Source of the DNA: Archaeoglobaceae archaeon | GTDB taxonomy: Archaea; Halobacteriota; Archaeoglobi; Archaeoglobales; Archaeoglobaceae | Direction: 5' to 3' | Assembly (NCBI GenBank): GCA_038734275.1 | Contig: JAVYOO010000002.1 | Coordinates: 96,911 to 160,910 of the forward strand | Length of the DNA: 64,000 nucleotides | In this document: in pieces, positions 46,885 through 55,021 of the stretch | Layout: each line of letters opens with the position of its first letter | How positions within the stretch are numbered: position 1 is the first letter of the stretch | Notes under the pieces: generated by a model | What the model saw: the letters and a program-made list of their open reading frames with translations, nothing else | Database searches by the model: none | What the model was told of the DNA's origin: nothing | Position numbers and translations under genes: made by a program

Positions 46885-47988
46885 TTACCTTTCATAAATC
46901 ATCTTACCCAACGCTTCTCCAATCCCAAATCCTATAGCTTTTGCCATTTCGGGAGTAAGAGCCTCTGCAACCGCCAATTTCCTCCTTGGCTGATTCCATG
47001 CTTCTGCAGCCTGAACCATTGCAACAACGTTTTGAATCGGTGTTATTGGTGGTAAACCACAGCCCGGAGCTAAAACATCGACACCGCTTTGCAGAGCTTT
47101 GAGCGACTCAGCCTTTACCGCTTCGGAAGTGCCAAAAGGCAAAGTTTTGCTTGCGGATACATTGCCAACAAGGGCTACGTCGTCTCCAACAATTCTTCTC
47201 GCTTTTGCAACGTCCACCGCTTCTTCAATGCTAAGCCCATTGAATCCACATTCAGCCATATCGCTTAGGATCTTGGAAACGTCTCCACAGATGTGTAGCA
47301 CTGTGATTCCGCCTACATTTTCAGCCAATTCAGCAAGTTTTGGTTTTACAAGTGTCTTGAACATCGCGGGATCGATCAGATTTGGCGAAGCGGTTGGATC
47401 TGCAATCGTCACAATATCCGCTCCCGCTTTAAGCATGTATTTTGCATACATCGTGACCGCTTCAGTCGTAACTTCCATGAGAGTGTTAACTTTCTCCGTT
47501 GCTGTCAGACACCAGGAAACAAGCTGCTCTGTTCCAGCCAAGTGACCCGCAAGGGTAAATGGTCCCTCCATGCCCACAATTATAGGTAGCTGGTCTCCGA
47601 CGGTGCTTCTTAAGATCTTTAAAGCATCTCTGACTACTGGAACTCTTCCCCTTTCAAGGAAGTCATCCGGAATTTCTGCTTTCTCGGGCTTCGCGAGATG
47701 TTCCTTTACGGAAGGCGTCCTTTCTTGAGTTGCAAAATCGATTTTACAGCCAAGAGCTTCCGCTATAACTGTAAGGCAGAACGGAACCCTTACCGCTTCA
47801 AGCTTTGCCAACTCCCATAAAGCGGAGCCGAGTTTTGCCATCTTCTCTGCATTTTTATGCGCCTCAGGGAAATAAGCGTTAACAGCAGCCATTGCATCCA
47901 CTATGCCAAGCTGGGTAACGCATGACGCTGGAACCCTGTCAGGCACACCGCCTGTCAGTGCTGTGATCACTCTCTTCTTTGGTCCCAT
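46885..47988 (-). CDS. mtaA: Methylcobamide methyltransferase MtaA
   Basis: 367 residues from ATG 47988 (GAGGTGA 5 bases upstream; the longer GTG start is part of that signal). The uroporphyrinogen-decarboxylase-like barrel carries the zinc ligands His232, Cys234 (HICGDVS) and Cys310 (PGCGLPP), the pattern of MtaA/MtbA. The N-terminus VPASCVTQLGIVDAM and MEGPFTLAGHL also match. In methanogens it transfers the methyl from MtaC to coenzyme M. Whether this organism makes CoM is not visible here, so the acceptor could be CoM or a tetrahydropterin-linked enzyme. Confidence 0.9.
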   Translation of the reverse strand: MGPKKRVITALTGGVPDRVPASCVTQLGIVDAMAAVNAYFPEAHKNAEKMAKLGSALWELAKLEAVRVPFCLTVIAEALGCKIDFATQERTPSVKEHLAKPEKAEIPDDFLERGRVPVVRDALKILRSTVGDQLPIIVGMEGPFTLAGHLAGTEQLVSWCLTATEKVNTLMEVTTEAVTMYAKYMLKAGADIVTIADPTASPNLIDPAMFKTLVKPKLAELAENVGGITVLHICGDVSKILSDMAECGFNGLSIEEAVDVAKARRIVGDDVALVGNVSASKTLPFGTSEAVKAESLKALQSGVDVLAPGCGLPPITPIQNVVAMVQAAEAWNQPRRKLAVAEALTPEMAKAIGFGIGEALGKMIYER

Positions 47989-48020
47989 ACTCTTCACCTC
48001 AAAAAATTAGAGAGCCCTCT

Positions 48021-49412
48021 TTACCATCCATAGTTCTTTGGATTGAAGTATGGGACGTTTGCGTATTCCTTAAGGCAGTCATCTATGAACTTATCCGCAT
48101 CATCTGGCAAAGCCTTAAGTGTTTCCATTGCCTTGTTGAGTGTTTCAAGTTCCCAGCGTGAAAGCTTGAGCTTCTTTGCCTCAGCAGCCTCCAAGATTAT
48201 GTTGCCCGCCTCAATCGCAGCATACTTCGCTCTCAAGTAAGGATCTTTGCCATACTGCGTTATGACTTTTCCAATTCTGTATGCATTCGGATAGGACAAT
48301 ATTAGCCCCTGAGGATCTCTATACATGTCAGAATACGTTAGCAAGTCTCTAAGGATCTTTTCCTGTTTTGCCTGCAACGCGGTGTTCGAAAGAGCTGCAG
48401 CGTTGCCTGTAACCGCAGTCCAGACTTCGGCGGTGCTACCACCGAATTCCTGATGATACTCCACAGACTCATTCGAGTAAACGTCTCCGATTGCCCTGTT
48501 CAGATTGCCCATCACGTCGATATGGGCACAGGCGCAAATGCTCGTGCATTCAATACAGACTGGAACTCCAGTGATTGCCTTAATGATCGGGTTCTCATAG
48601 CCACAGTCCTTCAGCGGACCTCTTGCTCCCGCTTCAACTGCCACAAGGCTTCTTGCTCCAGCAATAGCTCTTGCAAGGGCAGCCATTGTGTGCGAGACTT
48701 CCCTATCCATTAACCCGCCCGCCAAGAACATCACGGTGTTCGCACCACTGCAGTTCGTATCTCCCGCGGGAATCGTGCCATATTTATTTGCAATCTTAAC
48801 GATCTGTGGCCAAGTCCAAGCCATGTCCTCGCTTCCACAAACTCCAATTCCGAATAGAATTCCTTTTATGTCTCCTCTTGCAACAGCGTAGTCAACAACT
48901 TCTTTACCGCCGAGTGTTTCAATGGCAAGATCACCAACACCTGCTGCAGCGGCCTGCTCAAAGGACTCGAACATTCTCTTAGTAAGATCGCTCTCTCTTA
49001 AACCTCCCTCAGCTTCCGCTTTTCTTATGTCTCCAATAGTATGTCTGATTGTTACACCAATTCCATACTCACTATGGTATTTCTCCGCAAGTTCCACTTG
49101 TGCATGTGCGGTTTCGTAAGCGTAGTTTGGATTATAGGTCTGCTGGAACACGTGTTCCTGCTCGATCATTATGTAATTGAACCCAAGCTGTAGGCATAGC
49201 TTTAGGATCTCTTCTGTGAATTCCTTGTGATGCTTTACAAATGTCTCAAGATCTTTTTCGCTCCCGGGCTTTGGAGCCACTTTAATCTCTGGCACAACAA
49301 AGCCCGCACCAATCGGAACGCCGAAGCGCTCGTATACTGGATACACCGCTTTGCCAAACACTATGTCGTCGGGGTTTTTGTAAGCCATCGACGTATATCT
49401 TCTAACAACCAT
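48021..49412 (-). CDS. mtaB: Methanol:corrinoid methyltransferase MtaB
   Basis: 463 residues, the length of Methanosarcina MtaB. The three zinc ligands known in that enzyme (Glu164, Cys220, Cys269) have counterparts at Glu165 (DLAIETLGGKEV), Cys221 (GDTNCSGANT) and Cys270 (KDCGYEN). Other conserved segments are RHTIGDIR, EAGARGPLKDCGYENPIIKAITG and SNESVEYHQEFGG. No in-frame TAG, so it is not a pyrrolysine methylamine enzyme. GGAGGTG lies 7 bases before ATG 49412 and TATA GAATATAAAA (plus-strand sense) further up. It is the first gene of mtaB-mtaA-mtaC. Confidence 0.94.
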   Translation of the reverse strand: MVVRRYTSMAYKNPDDIVFGKAVYPVYERFGVPIGAGFVVPEIKVAPKPGSEKDLETFVKHHKEFTEEILKLCLQLGFNYIMIEQEHVFQQTYNPNYAYETAHAQVELAEKYHSEYGIGVTIRHTIGDIRKAEAEGGLRESDLTKRMFESFEQAAAAGVGDLAIETLGGKEVVDYAVARGDIKGILFGIGVCGSEDMAWTWPQIVKIANKYGTIPAGDTNCSGANTVMFLAGGLMDREVSHTMAALARAIAGARSLVAVEAGARGPLKDCGYENPIIKAITGVPVCIECTSICACAHIDVMGNLNRAIGDVYSNESVEYHQEFGGSTAEVWTAVTGNAAALSNTALQAKQEKILRDLLTYSDMYRDPQGLILSYPNAYRIGKVITQYGKDPYLRAKYAAIEAGNIILEAAEAKKLKLSRWELETLNKAMETLKALPDDADKFIDDCLKEYANVPYFNPKNYGW

Positions 49413-49419
49413 TTCTCAA

Positions 49420-49464
49420 CACCTCCTTTTTATCCATATTAAGCTCATTTTGTAGAATATAAAA
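49420..49464 (-). promoter_or_regulatory. Promoter and ribosome site of the mta operon
   Basis: On the minus strand a TATA-like TTTTATATTC (49464-49455) lies about 30 bases before a strong ribosome site GGAGGTG (49426-49420), which is 7 bases before the mtaB ATG. The remaining 160 bases up to the next gene are strongly AT-rich with no further gene or clear repeat. Confidence 0.5.
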
Positions 49465-49628
49465 TTTTTTATCAAAAAAATCTGATTTCAGTTAGGAAAA
49501 TTTGAATTTCAAAAAATTTTTACTAATATATTAAACATATATTGACGAGAAATAACTATCAAAATTAATAATAACTCAATAAAAAATCTACATAATAAAT
49601 AGTTTGGATATTAGCTAATCTTTAAAGG

Positions 49629-50282
49629 TTATCGTTTACTCATCGTTATTTCTACAATTGTCCCACCATCTTTAGCTTCCAACTTCTTAGATTGAATCGC
49701 ATGAGCTATGCATACCGCTACGGGAATATAGCAGGTTTTCTCATCGGTAATCTTTGAAAGGCTGTATATTTGATCGCAGTCTTCCAGCTCTCGGAGGGGT
49801 CTGTTTTCGATCCCTGCGAGGTATTTATTTACATCAGGACACGGGATTTCAATTTTTATCTTCACCTTCTTTGCTGGAGTCGACTCTGCGGTTATCGTGG
49901 CAAAATAACCACATATCGGAAGTTCCAGTTCAAGCTTTGTTGCTTCTCCTTTCGAAAGATTGAACTTCGTTGTTGTGCTCAAAGCAACTGATTCCGCGAT
50001 GAGTCCCGCTTCAAGCCAGATCGCATTCATTACTGCTGTGGGAATTGGGCAAAAAGGTTTGACTCCAAAACTCTTCGCAATTAACCAGATATTGTAAATG
50101 CTTAACTCATAAATCTGCTTTGTGTCCCATTTCATTTCCTCAATCTTTTTAGCAAAAAGCTGAATTTTTGGGCAGGGAGAAATAATTTTCACCTTGTAAA
50201 AGTTATCATCTCTGAATGTCTCTACAACGCTTTCAACATTTTTGTCACATAAATTCTCGATGACTTTAATTTGAGATACCAT
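49629..50282 (-). CDS. Unknown protein upstream of mtaBAC with two PCP motifs
   Basis: 217 residues. Two related halves seem present: one with ISPCPKIQLFAKKIEE followed by FCPIPTAVMNAIWLEAGLIAE, one with EIPCPDVNKYLAG followed by CYIPVAVCIAHAIQSKKLEA. Each half pairs a cysteine flanked by prolines with a helix that starts from IP-V-A-I. This suggests an internal duplication, possibly with a metal or cofactor site. No membrane segment or signal. Family unknown. It runs in the same direction as mtaB but 216 bases away with its own TATA-like element near 50301-50312. Confidence 0.65.
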   Translation of the reverse strand: MVSQIKVIENLCDKNVESVVETFRDDNFYKVKIISPCPKIQLFAKKIEEMKWDTKQIYELSIYNIWLIAKSFGVKPFCPIPTAVMNAIWLEAGLIAESVALSTTTKFNLSKGEATKLELELPICGYFATITAESTPAKKVKIKIEIPCPDVNKYLAGIENRPLRELEDCDQIYSLSKITDEKTCYIPVAVCIAHAIQSKKLEAKDGGTIVEITMSKR

Positions 50283-50357
50283 ACACTACATATAAAAAGG
50301 TATTTTTAAGTTTTTTGCTCGATGGAATTACAAATGAAAAACCTAAAAAAGTTGGGA

Positions 50358-51101
50358 TTACAATTTTTGGAACCTTTTCAGAGACTCCTTAATGCATCTG
50401 AGCTGTGCCTCTTTATTTTCTCTAATGCTCTCTTCAAAGCTCAGATACCAGCTTCTCTCCAGAATAGCCTTCGCCTCTGCAATCGTGTATGCGGGCACCG
50501 AGAGCAGTTTCTGAGTGTATTCTCTTATTCCAACCTCAAGATCTTGATAAATCTCATTAACTAATCCGATTGTTTTACCTTCTTCTGCAGTGATCTGACG
50601 TCTTGTAAAAACCATTTCTCTGGCAATTCCATCGCCTACAAGCCTTGGTAGTATTTGCAATGCTCCCATGTCAGGAATTATTCCAAATTCTGGCTCTCTC
50701 AAGTAGAAAATTGTCCCGGGAGTCGCTATGCGAATGTCCGCAGTCAAAGCCAACTGCATTCCCCCACCAATTGCATAACGCTGAACCGCGGCGATTACTG
50801 GGATTTTCAGCATTCTGAGATCGTATATAAGCTTTTGAACGTTATCGATAAGCATTCTTAGCTCTTCATCACTCAATCCACCTTTCTGCGTCAGATTGAT
50901 CAGCAAATCGCGATCCAGTCCAGCACAGAAGGTATCTCCTTCTCCTGATAAAATTAAAATCTTTGCAGAAGAGTTTTTTACAGCATCCACCGCTTCTCTA
51001 AGCTCACTCAAAACTTGTTCATTGAGAGCATTCTTTTTCTCAGGTCGATTAAGGCTGATTCTTGCCACTTCTCCGTCAAAAGTCAGCTTTACTTTTTCCA
51101 T
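50358..51101 (-). CDS. Enoyl-CoA hydratase/isomerase family protein
   Basis: 247 residues of the crotonase fold: ISLNRPEKKNALN at the start, SGEGDTFCAGLDRDLL for the CoA loop and first oxyanion-hole residue, PVIAAVQRYAIGGGMQLALTADIRIAT for the second, and FGIIPDMGALQILPRLVG. The second catalytic glutamate of classic hydratases seems replaced near PDMGA, so isomerase or hydrolase activity is also possible. A stand-alone gene; it fits beta-oxidation together with the acyl-CoA dehydrogenase at the window end. Confidence 0.85.
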   Translation of the reverse strand: MEKVKLTFDGEVARISLNRPEKKNALNEQVLSELREAVDAVKNSSAKILILSGEGDTFCAGLDRDLLINLTQKGGLSDEELRMLIDNVQKLIYDLRMLKIPVIAAVQRYAIGGGMQLALTADIRIATPGTIFYLREPEFGIIPDMGALQILPRLVGDGIAREMVFTRRQITAEEGKTIGLVNEIYQDLEVGIREYTQKLLSVPAYTIAEAKAILERSWYLSFEESIRENKEAQLRCIKESLKRFQKL

Positions 51102-51208
51102 ACCGAATTTAAAATGCCAAGTATTTAAACTTAGCTTTTTGGGTTTTTCTTAAAACGAAAATCGAAACAAAAGTATTTATTTCTCTCTTCTAAACTATAT
51201 TTTAGGCT

Positions 51209-51400
51209 ATGAAGATGGAAAATGATTTTGAAGAAAAGTTGGAAGAGCAGAAAAAGAGGAGAAAAAGCATAAAGAGCGAAGTTGAAAAAGGCGTTCAAAA
51301 ATTGGAGGATCAGGAAGGAGTCTCCACTTTAGGGACATTTAAATCTGACAGAGAGATTGGGGTATATATGAGAAAAAAGGAGAGAGAAAGAAAGAGCTGA
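51209..51400 (+). CDS. Small, highly charged hypothetical protein
   Basis: 63 residues, mostly lysine, glutamate and arginine (EEKLEEQKKRRKSIKSEVEKG), predicted to be a single helix or coiled coil. A TATA-like AAGTATTTATTT lies about 30 bases before the ATG. No known family. It is followed by a decayed frame and may itself be a leftover. Confidence 0.4.
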   Translation: MKMENDFEEKLEEQKKRRKSIKSEVEKGVQKLEDQEGVSTLGTFKSDREIGVYMRKKERERKS

Positions 51401-51953
51401 CAAATTTTTGGATTTTATTATTAAGTCATAATTATTGAAGTTTCAACTCCTCCTCATGAGATCATTATCCGAATTTCAATCACAAATTGAAAGCTATGTT
51501 TGAAAAATCTCAATACCTTGCTTTGAGTCTCAAAAGTTTATTTTGGCTCTTGAAATTGTTTCCTTCTCTTCAGCTGTAGAAATGGGGATCATTCAAGCTG
51601 AGAATCCTGAACAATTTGAATACTTCTCTCTAGTTTCTGAATATCTAATGCCAAGAAAGACAAAAACTGCTCCCCGAAGTTTCAGCCGAATATGTGGATA
51701 AAATCTACATGCAAGAGAAGTGTTGAGTTATTGGCGTCAAAATTTTTGGAATTGATTATAGATTGTTAATCTTTTTCTCAACCTTTTTGGATAAACATTG
51801 TGTCAATCAATTAAATTATTTTCGAAATGTTTAAATAACGCTTATTTAATAACAAATTTATGGATTTAAGTAACAAAAAAACTAAAGTGCGGTGCATATA
51901 TTTAGCATCTATTAAACTAAGAGTCTTTATTCGTGTTAATATCGTGAGGAAGT
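51401..51953. other. Gene-poor stretch before the chelatase operon
   Basis: About 550 AT-rich bases. They contain one decayed reading frame (51456-51726, separate entry) and, near the right end, a TATA-like GCATATATTTAG (about 51895) for the chelatase operon, which with GAGGAAG before ATG 51954 gives a leadered transcript. I saw no repeat, RNA gene or insertion sequence end. Confidence 0.5.
51456..51726 (+). pseudogene. Decayed small gene with a stop and a frameshift
   Basis: From ATG 51456 the frame reads MRSLSEFQSQIESYV, meets TGA at 51501-51503, and goes on as a coherent protein-like sequence (KFILALEIVSFSSAVEMGIIQAENPEQFEYFSLVSEYL in pieces) to about 51660. One base off, KLLPEVSAEYVDKIYMQEKC continues to TGA 51724-51726. 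One stop and one shift would restore about 89 residues. Family not recognised. The helical, aromatic-rich composition is unlike random AT-rich DNA. Confidence 0.4.
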
Positions 51954-52724
51954 ATGGCTCTGAAAGTTAAGGATCCGGAGATTGCATGCCCAAATATTGA
52001 ACTCGATTCGCTGAACCTTAGCCTGAATGGGAGTGGAATCTTTGCCCCTCTCAGCCCAAACGGTTGCGGAAAATCAACGCTTTTGAAGTGCATAAACAAG
52101 ATCCTTAAGCCCTTCGGTGGAGTTGTGCTTTTGGATGGGAAGGAAATTCTAAAGATGGAGGAAAAGGAAGTTTCAAAGCTCTTTGGCTACGTTCCGCAGG
52201 ATCATAAACCGCCTTTTCCATACAAAGTTATAGATTTTGTCTTGCTTGGCAGAACGCCTCATATTGGCTTGTTTTCAACACCAAGCAAAAGAGACTACGA
52301 GATTGCAATGGAATCGCTTAGAATTGTGGGAATTGAAAGCTTTGCAGATCGAGCATATACGGAGCTTAGCGGTGGAGAAAGGCAACTTGTTTTAATTGCA
52401 AGAGCTTTAGCAAGTGAGGCAAAGATTTTGCTTCTCGATGAGCCAACAGCTCATTTGGACTTCAAGAACACGCATAGAGTCCTTGAAACGATCCGAAGAC
52501 TTGTGAAAGAAAGAAATTTGTCCGCAATAATAACACTTCATGATCCAAACTTAGCCCAGAAATACGGAGACAGGATTGCATTGGTTCACAATCGAAAGAT
52601 CGAGTGCATAGGTTTTCCTGAGGAGATCATAACAGAAGAGCTGATAAGAAGGGTTTATGGGGTTGAAGTTGAATTGCTAAGCGCTAATGGTTTTAGATTT
52701 GTCGTTCCGAAGGTGGTAAAATGA
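51954..52724 (+). CDS. FepC/BtuD-type ABC ATPase with degenerate N-terminal nucleotide site
   Basis: 256 residues of the iron/cobalamin-type ABC ATPases: Q-loop YVPQDHKPPFPYKVIDFVLLGRTPH, signature ELSGGERQLVLIARALA, Walker B ILLLDEPTAHLDF, switch His in LHDPN. The Walker A reads SPNGCGKST, so the first glycine of GxxxxGKS is serine, and the strand before it has a proline (FAPLS). The position of the A-loop aromatic (usually YP) is CPN. The C-terminal two-thirds look normal. No permease or binding protein is adjacent. It is the first gene of the CobN operon, with ATGA overlap to the next. Confidence 0.82.
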   Translation: MALKVKDPEIACPNIELDSLNLSLNGSGIFAPLSPNGCGKSTLLKCINKILKPFGGVVLLDGKEILKMEEKEVSKLFGYVPQDHKPPFPYKVIDFVLLGRTPHIGLFSTPSKRDYEIAMESLRIVGIESFADRAYTELSGGERQLVLIARALASEAKILLLDEPTAHLDFKNTHRVLETIRRLVKERNLSAIITLHDPNLAQKYGDRIALVHNRKIECIGFPEEIITEELIRRVYGVEVELLSANGFRFVVPKVVK

Positions 52725-55021
52725 GGATCGCTTTTATAATTGGCTACAATTCCATAGCGATTCCAACGCTAAGAGAAGTTCTTGAGGAAGAATCGGTAAA
52801 GCACAAATTCGAATTTATCGTTACAACTCAGGCTGATTGCCTTAAGCATCTCGAAGAGATTAAAAAAGCAAACGCAATCTTTGTTTACTCCAGAGAAATT
52901 CCCGCAGAATTTGAAAAAGTTCTCCAAGACAAACTCGTCTTTTCAGTCCATTCTGAAATCCCTTCGAAATGTCCAGCTGATGCTCTGCTTAAAGTTCGAG
53001 AATTCTGGATAAACGGTGGCAGAGAGAACTTCAGAGGGCTAATAAATCTAATTTTAAGATGCCTCGGACTCAGTGTGGAAGTTCCAGAGGTTATGCGAAT
53101 TCCATGGCATGGAATTTACCATCCCACGCTTGGTTTATTTGAAAGCGTGGAAGATTACCTTGGAGTGTATTCAAGCTCCCCTTTGGTTGGGGTTCTTTTC
53201 TACAGGGAGCACTTGCTTTACAAAGCAGTAGAATACGTTGAAAAGCTCATAAAAGCGATTGAAGCTCAGGGGCTTGGAGTAATAGCGGTTTTTGCAAGGA
53301 AATATCAGGATGAGCAGATAGAAATTCCAAGTGTCGAGGAAAGTATAAAGAAGTTCTTTTTCGAAAAAGAGAAGTGTTTAGTTGAAGCGATCGTGAATCT
53401 AACGTCATTTTCGCTCACAAAAGACATAGGGTTGTTAAAGAATTTGAATGTGCCAATAATAAATCCAATAACCTCTTTCTATCAGAGCGTTGAAGAATGG
53501 GAAAATTCCAACTCAATAGACTACCTCAGCCAAGTTTACAACGTCATTTTGCCTGAGCTCGATGGTTTGATTGAACCAATTGTCTACGTTTTCTCTGAAC
53601 TTGAGGAAGATGGATCGAGGAAATACGTTGCTTTTGATCCTCATGCGGAATTCATCGCTAAAAGAGTTAAGAAATGGGTTGAAATTAGGAAAAAGAGACC
53701 TGAAGAGAGAAGGATTGCGATCGTTCTTATAAATCCACCATGCCATAGCGTTGAGGCAAACATAGGGGTTGGTCTTGGCTTAGACGTGCCAGAAAGCGTT
53801 GTTAGATTGCTCAAAAAGCTAAAAGAGAATGGCTACACAGTTGAAAATGTTCCTGAGAATGGAAAAGAGCTCATAAAGATTTTCTTGGAAAGAAAAGCGA
53901 TAAGCGAGTTCAGATGGACAAGCGTTGAGGAAATTGTAGCAAAAGGCGGAGCAATTGATTTCGTTGATTACGAAACCTACTCTGCCTGGCTAAATGAACT
54001 GCCTGAGGAGGCTAAGACTAAACTTCTGAAGGACTGGGGAGATCCAAAGGATGTTCTTGAGAAGAAAGTGAAGAAGGAGTTCGTGGGGATGGTTTATGAA
54101 GGTAAATTCGTGATTCCGGGGCTTAAGTTTGGAAATGTAGTCGTCTTGACTCAGCCAAAGTTTGGTTGTGCGGGAAGTGCTTGCGATGGAAGCGTTTGCA
54201 GAATTCTGCATGAGCCAACAATAGCTCCGCCGCATCAATGGCTTGCGGTATATAGATGGCTAACAAGGGTTTTCAGAGCGGATCTGCTAATCCACTTCGG
54301 AACCCATGGCTATCTCGAATTCCGTCCGGGCAAAGGAGTTGGTTTATCGCCAGCATGCTGGCCTGAGATCAGCGTTGACGATGTTCCGCATGTCTATGTT
54401 TATGCGGTCTCAAATCCAATGGAGGGGATGATTGCAAAGCGGAGGAGCTATGCAACAATAATAGACCACCTTTATCCGCCCATGGAGCTTGCTGAGATCT
54501 TTGAAGATCTCGAAAACCTCATTGCACAATACAAGAATGCAGAGAATTTAGGAGAAGTTTCGAGAGCTGAGAAAATCTATGAAGAAATAATTGAAAAAGC
54601 TGAAAAGGCAAACATAAGATTTCGCAAAGATCGGGCATTAGAGGATATCCATCACTACCTGAGCGCAGTTAGAGAGACGCAAATTGAATCCGGACTGCAT
54701 ATCTTCGGCAATTTAAGAGAGGAAAAGCTTGCAGATTACATTGCAACAACGATGGCATTCGACACCCACGAGTGTGCTTCGATCAGGAGAGCTCTTGCGG
54801 AAGCTCTCGGCTTTAATTACGAGGAGCTTAAACAAAATCCGAGCAAGCTTAACTCTTTGGGAATCACGAATTCTCAAACCCTCAGCCTTTTGCATAGGCT
54901 TGCTGTTAACACGATCAGAAGATTGCTGGAAATGAACGTTGAAGAAGTTGAGCCAGACTTGGTTGAAAAAATTCTCAACGAGGAGGTGTTAAAACTTGCT
55001 CGAATTGAAAAGTTGTTTTAA
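52721..55021 (+). CDS. cobN: CobN-type metallochelatase large subunit, N-terminal half of a split gene
   Basis: 766 residues corresponding to about the first 735 residues of the intact CobN at 56647. Shared marks: WHGIYHPTLG near 130, INPITSFYQSVEEW, ELDGLIEPIVYVF, and the active-region LIHFGTHGYLEFRPGKGVGLSPACWPE near 520-548, then VYAVSNPMEGMIAKRRSYATIIDHLYPP. It ends at TAA 55019-55021, after the next gene has begun in another frame. The family inserts metal into tetrapyrroles (cobalt in CobN, magnesium in BchH) using the ChlI/ChlD motor. Target metal is not told by sequence. Confidence 0.88.
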   Translation: MRIAFIIGYNSIAIPTLREVLEEESVKHKFEFIVTTQADCLKHLEEIKKANAIFVYSREIPAEFEKVLQDKLVFSVHSEIPSKCPADALLKVREFWINGGRENFRGLINLILRCLGLSVEVPEVMRIPWHGIYHPTLGLFESVEDYLGVYSSSPLVGVLFYREHLLYKAVEYVEKLIKAIEAQGLGVIAVFARKYQDEQIEIPSVEESIKKFFFEKEKCLVEAIVNLTSFSLTKDIGLLKNLNVPIINPITSFYQSVEEWENSNSIDYLSQVYNVILPELDGLIEPIVYVFSELEEDGSRKYVAFDPHAEFIAKRVKKWVEIRKKRPEERRIAIVLINPPCHSVEANIGVGLGLDVPESVVRLLKKLKENGYTVENVPENGKELIKIFLERKAISEFRWTSVEEIVAKGGAIDFVDYETYSAWLNELPEEAKTKLLKDWGDPKDVLEKKVKKEFVGMVYEGKFVIPGLKFGNVVVLTQPKFGCAGSACDGSVCRILHEPTIAPPHQWLAVYRWLTRVFRADLLIHFGTHGYLEFRPGKGVGLSPACWPEISVDDVPHVYVYAVSNPMEGMIAKRRSYATIIDHLYPPMELAEIFEDLENLIAQYKNAENLGEVSRAEKIYEEIIEKAEKANIRFRKDRALEDIHHYLSAVRETQIESGLHIFGNLREEKLADYIATTMAFDTHECASIRRALAEALGFNYEELKQNPSKLNSLGITNSQTLSLLHRLAVNTIRRLLEMNVEEVEPDLVEKILNEEVLKLARIEKLF

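Noticed and set aside
46014-49412. Methylamine methyltransferases with pyrrolysine
   Set aside because: No in-frame TAG is present, and the zinc-ligand pattern and length are those of MtaB, not MtmB, MtbB or MttB.
51501-51503. Selenocysteine codon in the small frame at 51456
   Set aside because: A frameshift further downstream is also needed, no family supports a selenoprotein, and no SECIS-like hairpin was seen.
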